Assembly (NCBI GenBank): GCA_027382625.1
Contig: JAJKFJ010021672.1
Location: 1 to 64,000 of the forward strand
DNA length: 64,000 nt
Direction of reading: 5' to 3'
Source of the DNA: Tetmemena sp. SeJ-2015
Lineage: Eukaryota; Ciliophora; Spirotrichea; Sporadotrichida; Oxytrichidae
Shown here: positions 48,609-60,039 of the stretch, piece by piece
Numbering within the stretch: position 1 is the stretch's first letter
Layout of the letters: the number at the start of each line of letters is the position of its first letter
Made by a program: the position numbers and the translations under genes
The notes under the pieces: generated by a model
What the model saw: the letters and a program-made list of their open reading frames with translations, nothing else
Told to the model about the DNA's origin: nothing
The model's database searches: none

Positions 48609-49342
48609 ATGGTTCAATTGTTCTTCGAGGAGATCATGTCAAAAAAGCACGTCAAGAAAGCGAAATATTAGTCAGCTCATGATTCTTTACTTTCAGCAAG
48701 AACTCTCAATCATTATTCTTGTGACAGTCAAACTTTGATTTCAACCAATCATTCTGCCATGAATATCCCTGATCTACTCGATCAGAAAGAAATTCGAGAC
48801 AAGATCATCAGAATAAGAAATTTGTAGTTTTTAAGATGTCAATATTTTTGAATAAACTACTTCCTGGAGCGCCCTGAGGTATAATATTTCATTATCGTGG
48901 CTTAAAATGATTTGACAGATAGACATAGCGAGCTTGAGGAAAGAGGCAATCTCCAAGCATGGCCTAGTGAATGATTAGATAAGGAAGAAGGTGTGGCCAA
49001 TTCTGCTAAACATTGAGCAGCTAGTTGAATTCAAAAATGAGCCTGAGTTCTTCAAGTAAAAACAGAAGACGAGTTCTTATAGGACCTACGACAAGAACAT
49101 GCTGAAATAGATCTATATGCTATAATTGGTAATATTAAATGCTTGAGAAGTTCAGTGAAGAAACTGAATGGGTTAGCTGGATTAGTAAGTCCACTACTTA
49201 TAATGGGGGGAATTATAGATGTTTAAACTTCAGGTCTTTTAGAAAATGAATAGCAGCACAGAGACTATGATTAAATTGATAAAGATATCAAACGATCACT
49301 CAACAACTTTAACATATGCTAATCGTTTTAAAAGACAACCAA
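48609..49342 (+). CDS. TBC-domain Rab-GAP, N-terminal half (arginine finger)
   Basis: Starts at ATG 48609 (MVQLFFEEIMSKKHVKK). After an intron (48878-48917 region, GTATAA...GACAG) it encodes IDIASLRKEAISKHGLVNDQ and IRKKVWPILLNI, the classic opening of a TBC domain, and later HRDYDQIDKDIKRSLNNF, which contains the IxxDxxR arginine finger (IDKDIKR at 49275-49295). Coding ends at a canonical donor, AA|GTAAGT, at 49342/49343. Downstream I find no continuation of the TBC fold on this strand before the next gene at 49620. The rest of the domain is on the minus strand at 44248-45036, in matching phase. TGA encodes Trp in CQYFWINYFLERPE. Confidence 0.75.
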
Positions 49343-49619
49343 GTAAGTCATTTAAAAACTCAAACTTCAATCCATCTACCTTTCATCTTCTGAGAATAAT
49401 TTAAAATAAGAATATCCTTCAATATGAAATTTGCTTGATGACTGTTGTAGTGACGTAATTTCTTTGAAAATAGAGCCAATAAGATTGATAATTTAGATTT
49501 TCTCTAGAATAAAAGCGGAGTTTTCCAATTAAACCTGTCTTAAAGTTTAGATCTCTTCACTTTAAAAGTACTTCAAGCTCTGACCCAAAGTTTAATCATT
49601 CAATATTTTAATTATTTAA

Positions 49620-52490
49620 ATGAACTTTGCCACCACCACATCCCACGCTTTTAACTCAACCAACTAAATGGTTCAAGGCTCCTACGAGGAGGGATTTTTC
49701 AGCCTCCAGACTCTGGGCTTACAACTGCCATACCTCCCAAGCCAACCTTTCACCAGAAAGTTACTCATAGAATCTGAGGACCAGATTCCAGTCTTCACAT
49801 CCTTCGTTAAAGCTCAGCAAGATAGACTAGAAGAAATTGATGTCTATATCTTATGATGTAAAATTTTTACTTGGAAGAAAAGAAAGAAGAGATGGAGGAA
49901 GAGGAGGGAGAAAGGGCCGGAGCGAATCTTGAGTTAGTTATCGGAGTTGATTGCGAGGGCATGTCACGCACAAAAAATTTGGCGCTCATCTAGGTAAGAC
50001 TCTCGCCCTTCATTTGAGCCAATTTTGATCAGAAAGTTTGGAGCAGTTGCTAATTATTTTTCCTTAGGTGGGTGTTGGGTCACGTTGCTTCTTATTCGAT
50101 TTGACAAAACTGCCCAGCTTCCCCAAGGCGCTCAAGTAGGTGCTAGAGAGTACCTCCATCGTTAAAGTTTTCCACGATTTTTGTGAGGACACATCCGCTT
50201 TGGTGCGCCAGTACTAGGTCCACTGCGACAGAGTTTTTGACACTTAAATCGCACACCGACTACTTTCTAAGAGGAGAGTGGAGCGAGAGGGACTCGGAGA
50301 GGACGAGGAACCTAGAAACTAGAATATTGGACTCAACGCTCTCTTAAAGTCCTATCTCTAAGTGGAAAATAATTAAAAGGACTAGATGGTGACGCTTATG
50401 AAAAGTGACCCCGAACTCTGGTGGAAGGGATTTTAATTTTCTAAAATTGTCCACTTTAGTAGTTTTACTTTATTTAAAGGTAAGTAGAATAACTTTGAAA
50501 AATGAGTGAATTACTAAAACCCTCAATAGAGGCCTCTGAGCCATGAGATGCAAGAGTACGCTGCGCAAGACGTCCTCTATCTACCCAAGGTATACGAAGC
50601 CATGAAATAACTCCTCATTTAAGAGGAAGAAAAAAACACTCAAAGACTCAACTTAATAAGAAATCTCAATTAACTATCAATCACAAATTCAAAATAATAA
50701 GTTCCACTCTTTATTCAATGATCTACCATATAATATAAGGAATTTTGAATAAAAGTTGACGTAACTCATGGTATGAACAAAAACTCGACGATCTAAAAAT
50801 AAAATATATGTCTAAGGGACGACATATCAACCTCAACTCGATGCAGTAGCTCCTCATCATCCTCTGCTAGGAGTGAGGACATGAATGGGGGTTGGGCAAC
50901 CTTTAGCGGGGAGATTTTCGAAAAGACCTAGCTCGCCCAAAGATATGCATATCTTAATAGAAATTTCCCCTCTCAATTTATTTTATAATAAGGCGCTCAA
51001 ATTAAGGCCTAAATTTAATTATCGCATAATATAAATGGCTCTATATATTTTGCCTTTGTGAAGTAAGTTGAAGATTTCGCAATTTATTGAAATCCAGACA
51101 TATCCACTTTGAGTGGGTCATTTCAGAGCTTTTTTGATTAAATTATTATAGGAACTTTCAGCCATTTGGAGTCTTCTGCAGTTTGAATTTGGGGGTTTCG
51201 GGACTCGTTAGGGACCCTTAATCTCTTTCAACTATGAGAGAGCAATATCAAATTGGTGACATCATCGATGTGGAAATAGACGAAGAGTTCGATTCTCAGA
51301 TAGATTTCGACACCGCTCGTCCCCTAGTCATTTTAACTCTCCACTATATGAAAAAATCTTACTTTGAAGAATTTTCGTAGAACTCTACCAAGATAGAAGC
51401 AGCAAATTTTCCAGAGCCATTTCCTTAGTTGCTTGGCTGCGTCAACAGAGCTCATCAATAACACCCAGCAGAGACAGTAATTTTAATTGGGCGAGAGAAG
51501 CTAGCAAGCCTCCATGGACTACAGATTTTCATTTAACAGTGACAATAAGCTAAATCAGTAGCATAAACTTTCTTCAGAAGGATTTTATTTCGGCATGGAG
51601 ACCTTCTCTTCTAACCTTCTTATAGTTTAAATCATCGATTGGTTATATTTCACATTTATTCTCACCACTCACAAGCTTGAGATTAAACTACCAACTTCTT
51701 AATTCCAGAGACTGGCCCCACAAGCAGCACCGAGCCAAGTCACTAATCCTGTAGAGAGCATCCAGCATTAGACACAAGTCAAGCATTAGCAGTACCCCTA
51801 TAGCCAAAGAAGAAGCCACTACTAGGCGTATCAGAATTCGAATGGACCCTAATTTTCAAATTAAGAACAGTAGAGCACCCATTCAATTCCAGACAATAAT
51901 TATCCTTATAAGAAAGAGAGAAAATATTAAAATGACAAAAAAGAGGGCGCCGAATTTCAAATTTATCCTAAAAGTCGATATTTAAATTGAATAAGAATCC
52001 AATTAAGCTTAGTATATGCATTGATATGGCAAAAGAACTAGCTATCGTGGAAACAAAAACTATAACTCAGATGATATACTGAATGCATATATTAGATGTA
52101 AACTTTTTTTTCGATGATACCATCTCAGAGACTAGCTCAAGTTCCTCATCTGACGGAGGTGTGAGCTGTAAATCCAACTCAACAGCCTCAACTTATAATG
52201 TATCGCAAAAGTAAATTACATCTACGGGATAGTGCGCTGATCAGTAGCCATAAACCTACTACCAATAATTAAATAAATAAGCTTCAGTCACTCCTCAAAA
52301 TGAAAGTTTATACCTAATTTTCTTTTAAATTTAACTCCACCTTTGAAACCCCAGAGAGCACCAGCAGTAAGTATAATTTTAGCATTCTCATATTCTCTAT
52401 AGGAGCAACTTCACAATCAGCAAAAAAGAAAGCAGACTGGCTCTTGGTGAAAGTGAGACTCTTTTGTCTCCTTATCCCAGGGGCTGAGTC
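49620..52490 (+). CDS. DEDDy 3'-5' exonuclease with C-terminal S1-like domain
   Basis: Starts at ATG 49620 (MNFATTTSHAFNSTNQ). The exonuclease domain has all expected acidic motifs: Exo I VIGVDCEGMSR, then after an intron VGVGSRCFLFDLTKLP, Exo II KVFHDFCEDTSALVRQY, IAHRLLSKRR, and Exo III YAAQDVLYLPKVYEAM, where Tyr four residues before Asp marks the DEDDy class (RNase D/EXD1/Egalitarian family). Further on, SEDMNGGWATFSGEIFEK, then FVKNFQPFGVFCSLNLGVSG and LVRDPQS with YQIGDIIDVEI, looks like an S1 RNA-binding barrel. The tail is Q-rich. A role in RNA 3'-end trimming is likely, including possibly small-RNA pathways; this is inference. Introns near 49982-50065 and 51062-51150. The stop is uncertain: TGA near 52485 fits, but open sequence continues. 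Confidence 0.8.
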
Positions 52491-53280
52491 TCTTTTAAAT
52501 TAAACGATTGTGGATGTTTGATGAGTATTGAGGAAGGCCCTCTTAATAACTCTAGGGCTCTACATTCGGTCTTCTTCCTATAAATATTTCATGCTGGTCT
52601 TAAGCAATGGCAGTTAACTTACATTTTCATTAAATGTGCCAATATCTTTATTATATGATAACTCTGTCTTAGTTAGCATCATCGCAACTTAAAATACCTA
52701 ATTAATTATATATAAATATTCCCATAAATGTAACCTATTTCATTCTTATAGTATATATTACTTTGGGAATAATATTACTCTTCTCCCATCTTGGTACCGA
52801 CGAGAGAGCCCCTAGCAGATAACCGCATCTTCGAATCCTAATTTTGGAGGGGAAGTACTCGCACTTTTTTGGGAGAACGCCTTGTAACAATAGAAGTTTG
52901 TTAACTTCGCACCTCCAGCCACATTATAAACCTAGAGATCAAATAGTAAGACTCGCACATCCAATAATCGCTCACTTAGAGAGAATCACTTCTTAGAAAT
53001 ATAATACTCCTTCCTTAGTTAAAAGTTCTCACTAAACACCTATCTAAATAGTTATCTCAAACTAGTTTGAATAGTCGTAAGCTTGTATCAATATAATCGT
53101 CATTAATTTTGTCAATAAGATTCAATCCTATTAGGCTGATTGTTTGATTTAATAAATATTAAGAATTTGTTCTGGAAACAGAGCATGCATTCAGACAGAA
53201 AAATGAGACAGCAAAGATGAATTGAATTTAACTTCTTAAATAATTAGAGTTTAATATCTAAATAATAGTTTTAAAATATG
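52491..53280. other. Region with plus-strand coding-like sequence, unassigned
   Basis: Around 52790-53000 the plus strand reads well in one frame (NFGGEVLALFWENALQQQKF, then KTRTSNNRSLRENHFLE), so this may be a 3' extension of the exonuclease gene or a separate small gene. I cannot find a start or a conserved domain. From about 53040 to 53280 nothing is recognisable. Confidence 0.3.
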
Positions 53281-53358
53281 AATAGATTTATTTCCATCGC
53301 TGCACCTAATTGCAAACAGCTGCTTAGCTCTCTATTCTGCCACTTATTTATTTCTTTC

Positions 53359-53393
53359 TTTCTCTAATAGAGAAACGCTATTGCATAATAGCG
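53359..53393. other. Two adjacent 7-bp hairpins downstream of the CIMIP2-like gene
   Basis: Two perfect inverted repeats abut: TTTCTCT-AAT-AGAGAAA (53359-53375) and CGCTATT-GCAT-AATAGCG (53376-53393). They lie about 90 nt past the stop of the minus-strand gene at 53481 and so fall in its presumed 3' UTR or terminator region. Function unknown. Confidence 0.5.
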
Positions 53394-53480
53394 CACTTTC
53401 TCTCTAAATACTTCAACTAAGTTTCTTCATTATTCATCAAACTTAGAGTTCTCAAATGAACTCTTTAGAATCTTGGCTGA

Positions 53481-54826
53481 TCACTGCTTCTCACCTCTGG
53501 AGTTTAGGGATCTTTCAAGTCTCTTGCTTTGGATGGTGATGTCACGGAAAGACTTTCCAAAGAAGTTCTGAGATCTATCACCTCTTCTGTGTCCTCCGTA
53601 TCCGCAAATAGGGATCACCATTCTTTGATCCTTCTTAAAATAAAAAATGGATAAACTCATCTTAATGTCGAAGAATACTAAATGTATGAAAGTTGATTTA
53701 CAAAACAGTATAAAAACTTGTCGTTGGCAAAAATCTTCTTAAAGCCATCTGACATTCTAAAGAAATTTTCGTTTGTTGCAACGTTCATTTCTAACAACTT
53801 AGGTTTAATATCGTTGATTGCTGTTAAAGTTTATCCAGCTCCGAGCAATCCATTGATTTGATCATCGTTCATACTTCCCCTGAAGCTTGGATTAGCGGTG
53901 GCTGATCTGAAAGAGCGAGCCGTTTGAGAGTTAGCCTTGGTACGGATAGTATTCAGGGTCTGAGCGAAGTTTGATTCGCGGAAGCCTGTTGACTTAGCAA
54001 GCATAGAGTCCCTAAAAGCAATGAGTCCCGGAAGGAAATTATTTCAATATAGAAATGCGAATGAGTTAAGTCTAATGTTATTTACTTACTTTTAACCACT
54101 GAATTCATCATTCACGTATTTCGTATAGTCCTGGTAGTCTTTTTGAGGCTTCATTTCCGGGTTCTCAACTACAAAACGATTAGTCAGTTATAACAGGTTT
54201 CATTAATCGTTAAATAATTCTCAATATCTTAAGAAGAGCATCATCAGAGTTCTTATAGCTTTAAATTTGTCCCTATACTCGAAAGCTATTCTTCTTGGGT
54301 AGGACTTTATTTGAGAGGAGCCAATCTATAATAACTTACTGAATCTACGGAAGTTCTTGGGTTGGTATTCTTGCTTGGTAAGTGATGTATATCTGACTGT
54401 GGGCTATACATCATGACCCTTAGGGTGGCGATGGCCGATGGCAGTTGCAGTACACTTCGCATAAGATTTTGAAAAAATGTTCTCGCTAGTAACACCTGGA
54501 ACGTGGCCAGTATATCCTGGTACGTGCTGCATGCATACCTCATGAGTAGGGCCCGAAATCCAATTCTTAGAGTATCTGCTCCAATTTCCGAAGATATCCT
54601 TATTAGGCTTGTTGGAAGGGGTTGTGCCTTGAGGCTTGTAGAATCTGTGAGCATAAGTGCTGCCAGTGGGAATTGGGTAACTAATATGACCTCCATTCCC
54701 AACTATCTACTTATTGATATCACCTGCAGTCATGCCAAACATGTCGTTCTTAGTTGGTACGTTGCCTGTGTAGCCAGGCAAGTACTCTTTATTGAAAACG
54801 CGAGTTTCCTTCGTTCCCAACAGCAT
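53481..54826 (-). CDS. CIMIP2/FAM166-like (DUF2475) ciliary microtubule inner protein
   Basis: Starts at ATG 54824-54826 (MLLGTKETRVFNKEYLPGYT) and ends at TGA 53481-53483 after NSRGEKQ. Family motifs recur: YLPGYTGNVPTKNDMFG near the N terminus, HVPGYTGHVPGVTSENIFSK with SYAKCTA in the middle, and IPICGYGGHRRGDRSQNFFG with KSFRDIT at the C terminus. PGYxGxxPG followed by a G/S-Y segment is typical of the DUF2475 group now placed as microtubule inner proteins in the lumen of ciliary doublets. The intervening part is helical (SMLAKSTGFRESNFAQTLNT; INGLLGAGQTLTAIND). Introns near 54215-54350, 54015-54105, and 53630-53740. It fits with the SHIPPO-repeat gene at 18.8 kb as an axonemal component. 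Confidence 0.8.
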
Positions 54827-55040
54827 TTTTATTTTTATTCGAAGTCCTTTACTTAAGATAAAATAAATTATTACCCCCCCTCACAGACTTAAAATTCAAC
54901 TCAACAATTTGTGTAACTGCAGAATTATATGATATATTAAATAATTAAAAGACTTTAAACTTACTTGCTTGTTTGAGAGATATAGTGTTTATTTTTAGAT
55001 TAGCAAGATAGAAATGAAATTTAGTTATATTTAATTTATA

Positions 55041-56400
55041 ATGTGGATAAAACTGGGTAGCAAAGCTTGCTGTCTATTTATATTTCTCTTGGGATATGCG
55101 AGCTCATACACTTAAATGACTAGATCAAACGTCTGCAATACCTTATTATAAATTATGAGCATTTTTAATATGACTTTTACCTAATGTGCCTATAAAAGTG
55201 GGCAAGTATTTTGCCCTGCTGATGACTACAAATCGGGATATTGCTGTTCACTCTCTGAAATTAAAGCAAGGAAATGCCCTAATTAAAATTCAACTACATC
55301 AACTAAACTTATGACAGCAAAATTTTTTCCTCGATATATCATAATATTAAGATGGTTTACATTCTGTTCTGATAAAACAGTGGTTAGTAGTCTAAAACGT
55401 TGGACCTGCCCCAACGAGAACCAGTGCGGTGATGCATCAAGAATAATCTACCTTGATAGCATGGGAGCCAATCTGACTCGGTCTCTAAGTGATAAGTACG
55501 ATGAATTCTTGTCAGGAGATCTCTGCAGCTATGAAGTTAATGCTCCTTAGTATATTTCTCATTCAGGAGACATTATCAGACTTAAAATTACTAAAGCATG
55601 AATAATTTGAATTTGATTATAGGATATAATAAGCATTGCTATTTTTAGCTTAAATTAAAGCTAGTTATGTGGATGTGCTTGTCTCTTTTGGAAACAAATT
55701 CGATAACGTAACTTCATTCAAATCTTTATCATAGGGTGACTAGATAACCACCCTATATCCAAACAAGATCTTTCTCACTTTCCAATCAAACAGTATCATA
55801 GATGGCAACTTCGCTTTCGAAGCTTAATACATAGCTGTGATTGACAATTCAAAGGAAGCTTAGAACTCTTATCTCAACGTTAGTTAAGGCAATGGGGCTG
55901 AGTAGGTTTTCAAGCCAGTAGATCCTGAGAGATATAAATACTCCTATGGCGCAATTTCAAGGGAGAAAGATTACATCAACAGTATTGAACATAGCAACCT
56001 AGTCATAGCTATTATTGTTATACTCATTGCCATAACTGCTCTCTCACTCTTAATTAGAGCAAAAAGAGGACAATTTTTATGAACTCTTTGTGGCTTTCTT
56101 GATTGCAAATCACTAGCCATCAAGCTCAAGTGTGAGGATCAGAAGAATTATGTCCCAACACTAACGAGAGGAGACTAGCGCTTTGGCTATAGATAAGAAA
56201 CTTCAAGATGATAGAAGCCTAGTAATTGAAGATAAAAGAGGGAGCAGCTCAAAGAAACATTACATTCAGAGGTAACTCAAAATTTGACAACAATGAGGAA
56301 GAAGAGTACAAGAAAGAGGATAAATTCGGATTCGATGCAAATCAAGAAGGAAGAAATCCTTAGATAGGAACCTTCCTGCCCGATATTAAATCTATTTCAA
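55041..56400 (+). CDS. Type I membrane protein with Cys-rich ectodomain
   Basis: ATG 55041 starts a signal peptide (KLGSKACCLFIFLLGYASS). The ectodomain is rich in cysteine and possible N-glycosylation sites (CAYKSGQVFCPADDYKSGYC; RWTCPNENQCGDASR; LCSYEVNAP). A single transmembrane helix (NLVIAIIVILIAITALSLLI) near 55990-56050 is followed by a basic stop-transfer RAKRGQ and a charged cytosolic tail (SKFDNNEEEEYKKEDKFGFD). No family recognised; it would be a plasma-membrane or endomembrane surface protein. An intron lies near 55610-55660. The exact stop is not visible because the tail runs up to the start of the next gene at 56404. Confidence 0.65.
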
Positions 56401-56403
56401 TTT

Positions 56404-57728
56404 AATGTGGGAAAGAATGCAAGTATTTTAGGTTAAGCAAAGAGATAATCAGCTAAGCGCTTATTAATTTGAGAGTTTAGAGGCTTTTGCTGATGAGTAT
56501 AACAGGCTTTATAATCTACTAACTGAAGAGCAGAAGAAACTTTTAGCTGAAAAATATTATGAAGTTTGCTATAAATATTAATTTTGATATGATTAGCTGA
56601 AAAATACGGAGACAAGAAGACTTTAAACAAGAAACCTTCTAAGCAATCAAGTGATACGAGACAAACAATTAAAGAAACTGATGAGGCGAAAGAGCACGAT
56701 AGCGACTAGGGAGAGAGCGAATACTATTCAGAAAGCGATATTGATGAGAAAGGCAAGAAAAAAAGCAGACTGCAGAGGTAGTTAGATGCTATCAGAAAAT
56801 TGCTTACTGATGATAGCAATTTGGCTCTTTAGAAATACTCTGACGATGATTTCAATTTAAGATTAAGTCTTCATATCAAAGTATAGGTAAGAATTTTAGA
56901 GCAGATCTTAAGCCTTCCAATGAAACATACAGATCCATAAGATCTTCCTAGATAGCTGAAGAAGAGGAAGACTAAAGTAAGATGGATATGCGCTTGACAA
57001 GAACCTAGTTCTTTAATCCAAAGACTTAAAGATAGGAAGCTTCACCCTCTCCACCTATGAGTTAGATTGATTAATCCTTTACTGCTTAGAATTAAAACGA
57101 TGCTAATCTTAAGCAAGATCCAACTTCCTTTGCCTTCAATACCTTCAAACCAGTTAATCATAATTTTGGAATGGCAAAGACTGACGCTAATTTCTTTAAG
57201 CCCACTGCCCAAAATAACAAGAGCTTCAATGCTGCAACTCATTAGCCAACAAGGTTGAATGATAGCGTAGTTCAAGACCCTAACAGTTAAAGTTACATCA
57301 GTGAGTAGCCATATTAAGATAGAAAACCTCAGAGTACAAAGAATAGAATGGGAAATGACATCATTAGGAAAACTATGAGAGACCAGCTAATGAAGGAAAC
57401 CTTTGCCGAAGGGGATGAAGAAGAAGGATCTAGAGGATTCGATTATCTAATAGAACCAACATTATTGAGGACGAGAAAGGAGTGTATCTCAGAGTTATAA
57501 CAACTCTAAGATGATAAATTAATTGATAATTAAAAAGCATCTCCTTTTATTTTAATTTTAAGAGCAAGAAAAGTTAGAATGCACATTCTAGCATTAATCA
57601 GAGTATCGTTCAAAGAGAGGAAGAAAGCGAGGAAGGAGATATCAATGACAAACTTGATATTTCACAATAGTCAGATGACTGAAGATATACCTACTTCAGC
57701 ATCTATTCTTTCAAAGAATAAGTCTTGA
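56404..57728 (+). CDS. Uncharacterised charged, N/Q-rich protein
   Basis: Starts at ATG 56404 (MWERMQVFQVKQRDNQL) and ends at TGA 57726-57728 after ASILSKNKS. The N terminus is helical (AFADEYNRLYNLLTEEQKKL) with an intron directly after; then a strongly charged stretch (KETDEAKEHDSDQGESEYYS), and a long disordered part with FNTFKPVNHNFGMAKTDANF. About 420 residues. No domain was recognised. It follows the membrane-protein gene by only a few bases, on the same strand. Confidence 0.6.
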
Positions 57729-57855
57729 CAATTATTTCATAATTTATATTTAGAGATAAGGTGAGAATTCTACATCATTTTATGATATCAATCCTCTAAT
57801 TCATGAAATATAATAGATTAAAAAGCAAATTCACATTTATCCATTTTATATCTCC

Positions 57856-59985
57856 TCAAAACTGACTTTTTCTTTTGATCTTGAGCTACCTCTTCTTGGT
57901 TGTAGCTTTCTTCTCTAACTCTTGCACAAATCCTTCTTCTTGTTTCTTCAACTAGCTATAGACTTGCACTGAAGAACTGTCAACAGGCTTCTCAAACTGA
58001 TAGTAGCTCTGATAAAAATTCAAAAATATCTATAAAATAAATCTGGATCCTCATCTTGGTCTTCTTCATCTTCTCTTTGTTGTTGAGGCAATCACAACTG
58101 GACTTTTTGAAGATTTAAGACAACCAGTTCACAAGTTGAGCCTGATTGATAAAGACTATGCTACTCATCTGAAAAATTTATAAGACTAAATAACTATAAA
58201 TACCTCTGAAAGTCTAGAGCTGAATCCACAAGTAGATTAGTGGTGCAAGGATGAACCTCTCTTTGTGAAATCAGTCAGAACTTGCTCCATAAGGCTCTAG
58301 ATCTTCTACCTCTCTATCACTTGAGAGTCTGATGAATAAGTAGCAAGTCTCTTCTCAACCTCTTTCAAAGCATCCTCCCTATCCAGACCTCCTCGATCAC
58401 CTGAAGATTGAGCCAGCCACTTTCATTATAAAATCGTATTGATAAAATACTATAAGTTATGATTATTTTCACATAGATGTTGCTAGACCTCTGAAATGAT
58501 GAGCCTTGCTTGTCTGCCGAGACATTCTTTCAAACTGAGGTCCTCTTAAACTTCTCTTTGGAGTTGAGTTGAGTTTAGATAATTGAGGCCAATAAAGTCA
58601 ACTTTATGCGGGACTCTTTAACTCATTAGAGTAGCTCTCGTGAAGTACTCAATCTTCTGTTTGTAGCGGGACTCAGGGATGCAGATGTCAAAGCAAAAGC
58701 CTTAGCGAGTGAAAAACTCAAGCGCAGTGTTGTCTGCATAAACCAAAATCACAGGAAGCTCGAAGCCTTAGCTGAAGGTTTTCAAAGCACTAAGAACTAA
58801 TCAAAATATTATGAAGGTAAAAAAATAATGAATAAAGAAGCTTGGCACCAAGTCCCTTTAAAGTTTAATAAAAGTTATGATCATACATAGCGTTGATAAG
58901 GATGACTCACGCAAAGATAGACAATTCAATTGCTTTCCTTACTTATTTTAAATATGATACAAGCTCAATAAAGCCAGAGTCAAAGTGGCACTTGAAAAGA
59001 CAACTATCAAATTTAATTAAACTTTATAGTTACCCTGCCACTACTTTGTCATTAGAGACAATGTAGAAGGCTCTGAGACCAGACTCTGAATGAAGCTACT
59101 TCTTCATAACTTCTAGGCGATCGTTGTCTGGAAGCAGCTTGTTCACAATTTCTTTGAATTGCACAACCCAATGGAGTTTCTCCCGCAACTCCTCGCTATA
59201 AGTTAAAATGAAATAAAATTACGAAATTATCAGCTCCTTACTCCGAAAACTCAAAGAAAAAGATATCCAAATCAGCTTCAGCCATTTAAAGGTTTGTTTC
59301 TTGACTTTAGATGGTTGAAAAGTTATTCCTCCTGTTTGAGGATGAAATGGGTGCAAAAGCTAGGTTGTTGCATATCTTAGTGACCTCCAAGAGGGCTCTC
59401 TAGCCTCGCGCACTTTTGTTGTCGAGAAGTGCCCATACTTATTCAGAGGAGATTGCAAAGTTCTCCTTCCCTTTGAGTTTAGCTAGATCTTATTATAAAG
59501 CGGAACGATGCTGGCTTGAAGAGCTGATCGCAGATTCAAGCCTTGCTCTCAAATCTTTTATCGAAGGTTAAGCTAATGGAGAACTTTAACTCATATTTGC
59601 ATAGGGACTACAAACTTAAGCCTGATAAGTGTTTTTCTTGTTGCTTTCAAAGCAGTCTATATCAAGTTGAAGTCATTTATTTCTTACTCTAAGTCTGTTA
59701 GTGAGGCTTTAAAAATTTTCTAGCAGGGCTTAAAGGTCCAGAAGTGACAAAAGGAGTCTTTTCAGCTTCTTGAGTTAGGCCCTCCTAGCAACTCCGCTCA
59801 TAGTTTTGAAGCTAAAGAACCTGGTCCTTGTCGTGAAAGTAGTTGCTGTCTAGCTCAAAAGCTTACAAATCAATCCCACACTGCTGCTGATGATGATGAT
59901 CAAGATACGAGAAGGATTTGATGCTGCTCTCCGCAAGTTCAACAGAAGGAGAGGACTCTTCAAAATCTGCTTGCTTTTCATCCAT
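57856..59985 (-). CDS. GCN5/PCAF-type histone acetyltransferase (GNAT)
   Basis: Starts at ATG 59983-59985 (MDEKQADFEESSPSVEL) and ends at TGA 57856-57858. Residues around 59450-59300 (ENFAISSEQVWALLDNKSA, RALLEVTKICNNLAFAPISS) resemble the PCAF N-terminal homology region. The HAT core follows: LRAFYIVSNDKVVAG, then FKCHFDSGFIELV (the GCN5 beta-4/beta-5 region that carries the general base in the family), GLGAKLL as the acetyl-CoA pyrophosphate loop, and VILVYADNTALEFFTRQGF with IEYFTRATLM, diagnostic of GCN5-type GNATs. GCN5 acetylates histone H3 tails in SAGA/ADA complexes. Unlike GCN5 of yeast or Tetrahymena no bromodomain is evident at the C terminus, which instead is charged and coiled (LKKQEEGFVQELEKKATT). 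Introns include ones near 58795-58850 and 58865-58960. Confidence 0.8.
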
Positions 59986-60039
59986 CTATATCATATTTAA
60001 AACCGATTTGCCTTGTTAAAAATTTTGATTTACTATCTT

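Larger units (their letters stand above)
45037..49342. other. Candidate inverted segment splitting a TBC gene
   Basis: Inverting the interval between the TBC intron acceptor at 45037-45038 and the TBC intron donor at 49343-49344 would place both TBC halves on one strand, in order, with compatible phase (exon ends with two bases AA, next exon supplies A, giving Lys). The breakpoints themselves lie inside the intron, somewhere in 45037-45360 and 49343-49620. The segment carries the whole ankyrin-DHHC gene. A 13-nt near-perfect inverted match (TCAGAAGGTGAAA at 45068-45080 against 49381-49393) occurs in the two intervals, but that may be chance. Confidence 0.6.

Noticed and set aside
54503..54856. 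Plus-strand open frame of 117 codons (and a 131-codon minus-strand frame at 54307-54702)
   Set aside because: Both are out-of-frame shadows of the CIMIP2-like gene, whose conserved PGYTG motifs lie in another minus-strand frame.
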